The translations under genes were made by a program, and so were the position numbers. From IMG/VR virus record IMGVR_UViG_3300025009_000036, positions 1 through 41,376 of that record: DNA of 41,376 nt. The stretch is one strand, 5' to 3'. Below, in pieces: positions 37,037 to 41,376 of the stretch. A model generated the notes under the pieces. The model worked only from the letters and a program-made list of their open reading frames with translations, did no database searches and had not been told where the DNA came from. Position 1 is the first letter of the stretch. The number at the start of each line of letters is the position of its first letter. Source of the stretch: a virus.

Positions 37037-37686
37037 TGGAGGAAAGGTTAGAGGACTTTCACGATAAGCACGCCGGAGAAACGTGCTTGATAATCGGCAA
37101 CGGCCCGAGCCTCGCAGATATACCCGATGGTTTACTAAGGGCATACCCTAGCTTTGGCAGCAACCTTATCTATCTACGTGAAGGTTTTACGCCTACCTAC
37201 TACGCTACCGCGGACACCAGAGTAATGCGCGAGTACGGTAATGCAGTACTCGCGCATTACTCAGACATACCCAAGTTTATCCCTACGCCAAACCTGGACA
37301 AGTGGGAAGGCCCGAACTTCTTCAGGTTCTACCATCGCCCAGGCCCGCTATGGCCGTTCAACCATGAAAAGATATGGCCGAGGAATTTACTTAGCAAGGA
37401 GGGCATAACCTTTATATCAGTAACGCATGTTTTGATTCAGCTTGCCTACTTCATGGGGTTCACTACCATGCTTTGTGTGGGCCTGGATAACCATCAGCCG
37501 CATGACCATTTCTATGGCTGGGATGAAAATTGTCCAGGCACGCCACCCATTGACTTATGGGATCAGGGATACGGCGAGCTGGCATTAGGCATGGCACCCA
37601 GGGAAATCATAAACCTATCGACACGTACCAAGATCACAACGCTACCACGAAAGGATTTTAGAGACTACTATGACAAGCCCGTATAA
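37036..37686 (+). CDS. DUF115/GT42-like glycosyltransferase-type protein
   Basis: 216 residues beginning MEERLEDFHDKHAGETCLIIGNGPSL: the GNGPSL loop at 21-26 is the nucleotide-sugar binding signature of DUF115/MAF-like and sialyltransferase GT42-like proteins. PTYYATADTRV, NLLSKEGITFISVTHVLIQLAYFMGF and CVGLDNHQPHDHFYGW follow the same family order. It likely transfers a sugar to a virion protein or other acceptor. It shares a base with the upstream stop and overlaps the next, GT2-like, gene by 17 bases. A 17-bp perfect hairpin lies within the gene (37220-37262). Confidence 0.68.
   Translation: MEERLEDFHDKHAGETCLIIGNGPSLADIPDGLLRAYPSFGSNLIYLREGFTPTYYATADTRVMREYGNAVLAHYSDIPKFIPTPNLDKWEGPNFFRFYHRPGPLWPFNHEKIWPRNLLSKEGITFISVTHVLIQLAYFMGFTTMLCVGLDNHQPHDHFYGWDENCPGTPPIDLWDQGYGELALGMAPREIINLSTRTKITTLPRKDFRDYYDKPV
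37220..37262. repeat. 17-bp perfect inverted repeat inside the glycosyltransferase gene
   Basis: GAGTAATGCGCGAGTAC (37220-37236) is the exact reverse complement of 37246-37262, with a nine-base loop (37237-37245). The loop itself repeats GTAATGC from the left arm (37238-37244), so the right arm can pair with either copy. No T tract follows. It encodes residues about 62-76 of the enzyme. Confidence 0.92.
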
Positions 37687-38389
37687 AAAGACAGAGCAGG
37701 ATCGAGCAGTATCAAAGATCATCAAGGCCCTGGACGAAAAGCTACCCGACAAGAAGGCTACGCTACTGACCAGGGACAGCGGCGGAGTAGCCATAGCACA
37801 ACCGCGCACAGTGAAGCTGCGCTATAAAAAAATAGTATGGGGGATACCGTTCGATGAAGTATGCTTTTCAAAGTGGGTAGTAAACCTGCTCCGCTTAAAC
37901 ATGATGCCATGGGATAGCATAGCCACCACGAACAGCACATACTTGCCCGAGGCACGTAACACCATCCATTCGGCATTTCTAGATACAGACGTTGAATATC
38001 TGGCTATGCTCGATAGTGACGTAATACCGCCCCCAGACTTTATAGATCGACTGTTAGCCCACCACCTGCCCATGGTAGGAGGATGGTACAGAAAGAAGGG
38101 AGAGCCGTACAACCCGGTAGTGTACGACTTTGATCACCTGAACGAAAAAGGAATCCCCCGTTATGCAATCAGGGACGAGCCAGGCACAGGCCTGGAAAAG
38201 GTAGACGCAGCCGGCGCCGGATGCTGGCTGATCCACAGAAAAGTGGCCGAGGCTATAGGTAAAGAGCCTTACGACATGGAACACGGCGGCGAAGATTTGA
38301 GAATGTGCGAGAGGGTAAGGGCCGCAGGCTTTGAAATCTATATAGACTGGTCAATTAGTTGCGCACACACAGGAGTAGCGATAGTATGA
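37670..38389 (+). CDS. Family 2-like glycosyltransferase (GT-A fold)
   Basis: 239 residues. FDEVCFSKWVVNLL, then EARNTIHSAFLDTDVEYLAMLDSDVIPPPDFIDRLLAH, has the D115-S-D117 (DxD) metal/nucleotide-sugar motif, and GGWYRKKGEPYNP and GGEDLRMCERVRAAGFEIYIDWSISCAHTG match late GT-A family motifs (ED near the end). It acts with the upstream DUF115-like protein, with which it overlaps. Both lie within the virion gene block, so a capsid, tail or surface acceptor is more plausible than DNA. The acceptor is unknown. Confidence 0.78.
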   Translation: MTSPYKKTEQDRAVSKIIKALDEKLPDKKATLLTRDSGGVAIAQPRTVKLRYKKIVWGIPFDEVCFSKWVVNLLRLNMMPWDSIATTNSTYLPEARNTIHSAFLDTDVEYLAMLDSDVIPPPDFIDRLLAHHLPMVGGWYRKKGEPYNPVVYDFDHLNEKGIPRYAIRDEPGTGLEKVDAAGAGCWLIHRKVAEAIGKEPYDMEHGGEDLRMCERVRAAGFEIYIDWSISCAHTGVAIV

Positions 38390-38760
38390 ACGACCATATG
38401 GAACCCACCAAGTTTAGAGTAAGACTGTTAGTCCAGTACCATAGCAACCTATGGCCCTACGGAGAACCCGGAGACGAGAAGGAATTCACACCCGGAGATT
38501 TCGAGCACCTTTGCAACGACCGCGGCAAGCAGGCATTTCGTTTGCTGCCACCGGAACCGGAGCCAGAGCCAGAGCCGGAACCGGAGCCAGTAATCGCGAA
38601 GGTAGAAGAAGATGCCGTACAAGAGCCAGAAGCAACGGTAGATGCACCAACCCAAGAGCTAGCGCCAGAGCCGGAACCAGAGCCGGAACCCGTTATAGCA
38701 GAAGCCCCGAAGCCAGTCAAAGCGCCAGCCAAAAAGCAGCCGGCCAGGCGGAAGCGGTAA
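38386..38760 (+). CDS. Protein with Pro-Glu repeats (124 aa)
   Basis: Start 38386 overlaps the preceding stop (ATGA); 124 residues. The N-terminal 55 residues are globular (KFRVRLLVQYHSNLWPYGEPGDEKEFTPGDFEHLCND), then two Pro-Glu runs (PEPEPEPEPEPEP at about 56-68 and PEPEPEPEP at about 94-102) separated by an acidic linker, ending in a basic Lys/Arg/Ala tail (KAPAKKQPARRKR). Extended rigid PE repeats and a basic tail suggest a spacer or connector in the virion. It follows the glycosyltransferase pair and could be their target; this is only an inference. Confidence 0.58.
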   Translation: MNDHMEPTKFRVRLLVQYHSNLWPYGEPGDEKEFTPGDFEHLCNDRGKQAFRLLPPEPEPEPEPEPEPVIAKVEEDAVQEPEATVDAPTQELAPEPEPEPEPVIAEAPKPVKAPAKKQPARRKR

Positions 38761-38761
38761 T

Positions 38762-39595
38762 ATGACCACCCTCTATGAGGCCTTGTTTGACCTCGCCAGG
38801 AAGGTGGACTACGTACACAAAGGGAGCTGCACGAGCGACGGCACCACCAGCACGATCGTAGACAGCGCGCTTACTGTGACGTTTCCTGATGCGTCTATCG
38901 TGCCAGGCATTCTATTCATGCCTAGCAGAACGGTAGTTACAGTACAGCCCGACGAGAGCCGGCAGGTAACCGCGTGGACTACCCCTACCATGACCATTAC
39001 GCCAGTACTATCCGCGATATCGAAAAGCGGAAACCCATACTATGTGTGTGGGCCACGGTTCCAACATTCCCAATTAGTGACGGCCATCAACCAGGCCTTA
39101 CTTGCGTTCGGCAAGATACCATTGACGGCTACCTTTGCCGCGGTTGACGATCAGGAAGAATACACTACTACAGATAACGCCAACCTTGCCAAAGAAATTA
39201 TCATGGTGGAAGTAGCTCATGATAGCGCCGCGCCTTACGACTGGCAAATACACCAGGGCTGGCAGCAGATACACCCAACAGCCGTAAGCGGAAACCGTAC
39301 CCTGAAATTCGACCAGGACCAGGCCCCATCCAACACCTACAATATTCGCATTACCTACCTGGATTACCATTCAGAAGTGACCACAGATGCAGGCGTTATC
39401 CATCACCTTGTACCCAGGGAATGGCTATCGTGGGCGGCGGCCGTCGAGGCATGGCGCACACGCGCACAAATCACAATGGGAGACGAACCCATATCAGCGG
39501 TTATGTTCGAAGATGCGAACAAGCATTACCTGATGGAAAACCAGAAACTAAACACAATCAACAGGCAGGCCACCAGCCGCCTATCATCCCTATAG
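38762..39595 (+). CDS. Head-tail connector/adaptor-type structural protein
   Basis: 277 residues. The N-terminal helix (YEALFDLARKVDYVHKG) is followed by Thr/Ser/Val-rich beta strands (STIVDSALTVTFPDASIVPGILFM) and a helical/strand second half ending in REWLSWAAAVEAWRTR...ANKHYLMENQKLN. The overall mix resembles phage head completion or tail adaptor proteins near capsid genes. No classical motif is present. It starts one base after the previous stop and the next gene begins ten bases after its stop. Confidence 0.6.
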   Translation: MTTLYEALFDLARKVDYVHKGSCTSDGTTSTIVDSALTVTFPDASIVPGILFMPSRTVVTVQPDESRQVTAWTTPTMTITPVLSAISKSGNPYYVCGPRFQHSQLVTAINQALLAFGKIPLTATFAAVDDQEEYTTTDNANLAKEIIMVEVAHDSAAPYDWQIHQGWQQIHPTAVSGNRTLKFDQDQAPSNTYNIRITYLDYHSEVTTDAGVIHHLVPREWLSWAAAVEAWRTRAQITMGDEPISAVMFEDANKHYLMENQKLNTINRQATSRLSSL

Positions 39596-39605
39596 GAGTA
39601 ATACC

Positions 39606-39968
39606 ATGTGTGAAATGCAAAACCATATGATACCGGTGACAATTGCAAACGGAGCCAGCGCCAGCGGAGCCGTTGACTTTCGGCCATTTGTCGTAGGCGG
39701 CCTGATCACGCCCGCGGCATGGACGGCGGCAGATATCGCGTTCTTAGTTTCGACAGAGGAAGCCGGCACGTACGCACAGCTCCGCACGCACGACACCGAC
39801 GCGCTTGTTAAGGTGACCGGCATCACGACAGACGCAGCGGACCCCCGCAGGCTACCCCTTGAATTGGCAGGCTGGCCTTGGTTCAAGATCCAATCTGTTA
39901 ACACATCGACAGGAGCAGCGGAGAACCAGGGCGCGGCCCGTATAATCACCCTTGTACTGAAGGGATAA
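39606..39968 (+). CDS. Small beta-rich structural protein (120 aa)
   Basis: 120 residues with beta strands throughout (MIPVTIANGASASGAVDFRPFVVGGLITP, ARIITLVLKG) and an NGASASGAVDF-type segment often seen in small phage structural proteins. It precedes the SGNH receptor-binding gene and follows the connector-like gene, so a tail or head completion role is likely. GGAG precedes the start. Family not recognised. Confidence 0.6.
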   Translation: MCEMQNHMIPVTIANGASASGAVDFRPFVVGGLITPAAWTAADIAFLVSTEEAGTYAQLRTHDTDALVKVTGITTDAADPRRLPLELAGWPWFKIQSVNTSTGAAENQGAARIITLVLKG

Positions 39969-39995
39969 GCCCCAGATGGTAAGGGAGATTAGCAG

Positions 39996-41376
39996 ATGAA
40001 ACTATCACGAAAATTGTTGTTACTGGCGCCGCCCGTCGCCGCGTGGACGCCTGCAAACGACCCCGGTACGTTATTATGGCTGCGCGCTGACGACATTGCT
40101 GGTTCTGATGGCGACGAAATAGGCGCATGGGTGAGCCGGGAAGGTAACGCCTACTCATTTGAGGCGACATTGACCACGCGTCCATTACTCAAATTAGGTG
40201 CAAATGGCATCGGCGGACATCCGGCCTTATTGTTTGACGGCATAAACGATATTCTGCTTTGCACCACAAATATGCTATCGGGTGCATCTGGAACAGTTAT
40301 GGCGGTCTTTAACCTTACGACACCCCTAGCAGACTGGACAAATATATTAGGTAGTTGTGATGAGGCGACAAATAATTATGTAATGGCAATAATGGCACCA
40401 CGAGTGGCTGCTACCGCTCGCCTATCAACGTATCAAAAAAACAATGACATAGTAGATGGTGTAATCGGGTCTACTGCTCTTTCGGCAGCAGCTAACTATA
40501 TAGGCATGTGGCAATCCAGCGGAACTGCCTACGCCCTGAAGCTGAACGGAACAGATCAAGTTATTACTGCGGACCTGGGGGTTGACAACGGCGATTGGTG
40601 GGGAGATACGACCAACCGAGACTCTGTGACGGTAGGCGGGCAAAAAGCTGTAGCAGCGGGTAACTTTTTCAAGGGCTTGCTTGCCGAAATAATTGTCACC
40701 ACATCGGTTAACACCGTAACACAACTGGAGGCGTATCTGGCGAACCGGTATGGCCCTTTTAGCTTGCTAGCCTTCGGCGATTCGATCACTGTAGGCACAG
40801 GAGCCACCGACGCAGCGCACCGGTGGGCAAATATTGTGGCGGCGTCAAAAAATGCAATACTAACAAATGCCGGTATAGCGGCCACAATCCTACAAAACAC
40901 GGTGCAAACCACGGTCGATACCATTGGGGCAGCGGCAGACAATAACGGGCGGGACACATACGCGGCACGCATCACAGCCTATACCGGCGCGCCGTGGTGG
41001 GTATTCATCCTGTATGGGTTGAACGATTTGCGCCTGAACGATGCCGCGATCACGGTCGAAAACTACACCACCGACCTGGGCGCGGTGATAGACGGAATTT
41101 TAGCCGATGGTGTACTGGCTAATCACATTGTGATAGGATCGCCGCCCTACATCCCTGAGGCGAGCTATGCCGCGGGCGCACCCTGGAACGCGGGCACCCG
41201 TGTAAAGCACGCAGCTTACACCGCCGCCTGTGCGGCAGTGGCAACCGCAAAGGGGACACGGTACGCAGATGTATACCAGTACATGACCGACAACGGCGGC
41301 GATACGCTAATCGCCGCGGATGGCATCCACCCAAACGATGCAGGACACGCGGCAATTGCGGCGGCGTTCCTGGCGG
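39996..41376 (+). CDS. Receptor-binding SGNH hydrolase with lectin-like domain, 5' part
   Basis: This gene runs off the right edge and finishes at 135; joined across the 127-bp overlap it encodes 462 residues. The N-terminal 230 residues include a concanavalin/LamG-like beta domain (GIGGHPALLFDGINDILLCTT, TVMAVFNLTTP). From about 255 the SGNH/GDSL catalytic domain begins: block I AFGDS with nucleophile S263, block III-like LYGLNDL with N343, and DGIHPND with D442 and H445. It probably removes acetyl or other ester groups from a host surface polysaccharide during adsorption. GCG-rich Ala codons and other choices differ from the upstream genes, suggesting a recently acquired host-range module. 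SD GGGAG lies 11 bases before the ATG. Confidence 0.83.
   Translation, partial: MKLSRKLLLLAPPVAAWTPANDPGTLLWLRADDIAGSDGDEIGAWVSREGNAYSFEATLTTRPLLKLGANGIGGHPALLFDGINDILLCTTNMLSGASGTVMAVFNLTTPLADWTNILGSCDEATNNYVMAIMAPRVAATARLSTYQKNNDIVDGVIGSTALSAAANYIGMWQSSGTAYALKLNGTDQVITADLGVDNGDWWGDTTNRDSVTVGGQKAVAAGNFFKGLLAEIIVTTSVNTVTQLEAYLANRYGPFSLLAFGDSITVGTGATDAAHRWANIVAASKNAILTNAGIAATILQNTVQTTVDTIGAAADNNGRDTYAARITAYTGAPWWVFILYGLNDLRLNDAAITVENYTTDLGAVIDGILADGVLANHIVIGSPPYIPEASYAAGAPWNAGTRVKHAAYTAACAAVATAKGTRYADVYQYMTDNGGDTLIAADGIHPNDAGHAAIAAAFLA
41250..41376. repeat. Terminal direct repeat, right copy
   Basis: Identical to bases 1-127. Together they show that the assembled molecule closes on itself within the receptor-binding SGNH gene. 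Confidence 0.9.

Noticed and set aside
1-41376. tRNA genes and alternative genetic code
   Set aside because: No cloverleaf with a GTTCRA-type T loop was noticed while reading, and TAA, TAG and TGA all end well-supported genes at overlaps.

Overview
The window looks like the complete genome of a tailed dsDNA bacteriophage (Caudoviricetes) from a circular assembly. Bases 1-127 and 41250-41376 are identical, so the unit genome is about 41,249 bp. One gene, a receptor-binding SGNH hydrolase, runs across the junction from 39996 to 135. Every gene I can support is on the + strand. They are tightly packed, with many ATGA stop/start overlaps. The standard code fits, since TAA, TAG and TGA all end genes. 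I see no integrase, no tRNA, no DNA or RNA polymerase and no CRISPR array, so this is most likely a lytic phage that uses host replication and transcription enzymes. The host cannot be fixed from the sequence. The SU10-like capsid family, the absence of a recognisable tape measure or tail tube, and a 2981-residue protein in the structural block suggest a podovirus-like particle.

Layout: (1) 39996-4686, across the junction: SGNH hydrolase receptor-binding protein, a TIM-barrel lysin candidate, a 934-residue tail protein, a PD-(D/E)XK-like protein and a small structural protein. (2) 4694-9925: early block that opens with a near-consensus sigma70 promoter and a ribbon-helix-helix regulator, followed by small zinc-ribbon proteins, a lipoprotein, an alanine-rich 12-bp repeat gene, a Gp3/RDF-like protein and a coiled-coil protein. 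(3) 9929-15556: extended -10 promoter, a structured leader RNA, a replication-initiator-like protein, a helicase-loader-like protein, small conserved genes, an MmcB-like nuclease, a DNA methyltransferase, a two-helix membrane protein and a PAPS-reductase-like protein. (4) 15560-18752: a second early unit with a promoter nearly identical to the first, more zinc microproteins, an HNH endonuclease with its own promoter, and a strong terminator. (5) 18756-39968: late block with holin and XhlA-like lysis genes, terminase small and large subunits, portal, a metallopeptidase, the giant polyvalent protein, then promoter, scaffold, major capsid protein, decoration protein, two glycosyltransferases and head-tail/structural proteins.

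Working together: the RHH protein probably controls its own promoter and the 15.56 kb promoter through a shared AGT-N7-ACT palindrome. The replication pair loads host helicase. The methyltransferase, and perhaps the PAPS-reductase-like enzyme, may modify phage DNA. The late promoter after the 18.7 kb terminator drives lysis, packaging and assembly, with an added promoter in front of scaffold and capsid.

Most unusual signals: a leader RNA at 9944-10044 with three interlocking complementary pairs, including a 23-pair helix whose only five non-Watson-Crick positions are all G-U; a 17-bp perfect hairpin inside a glycosyltransferase gene and a 15-bp one inside a microprotein gene; TLFQ-bounded modules, one a metallopeptidase, in the giant protein; a two-glycosyltransferase cassette beside the capsid gene; and a 16-unit 12-bp repeat that varies at only two binary positions.
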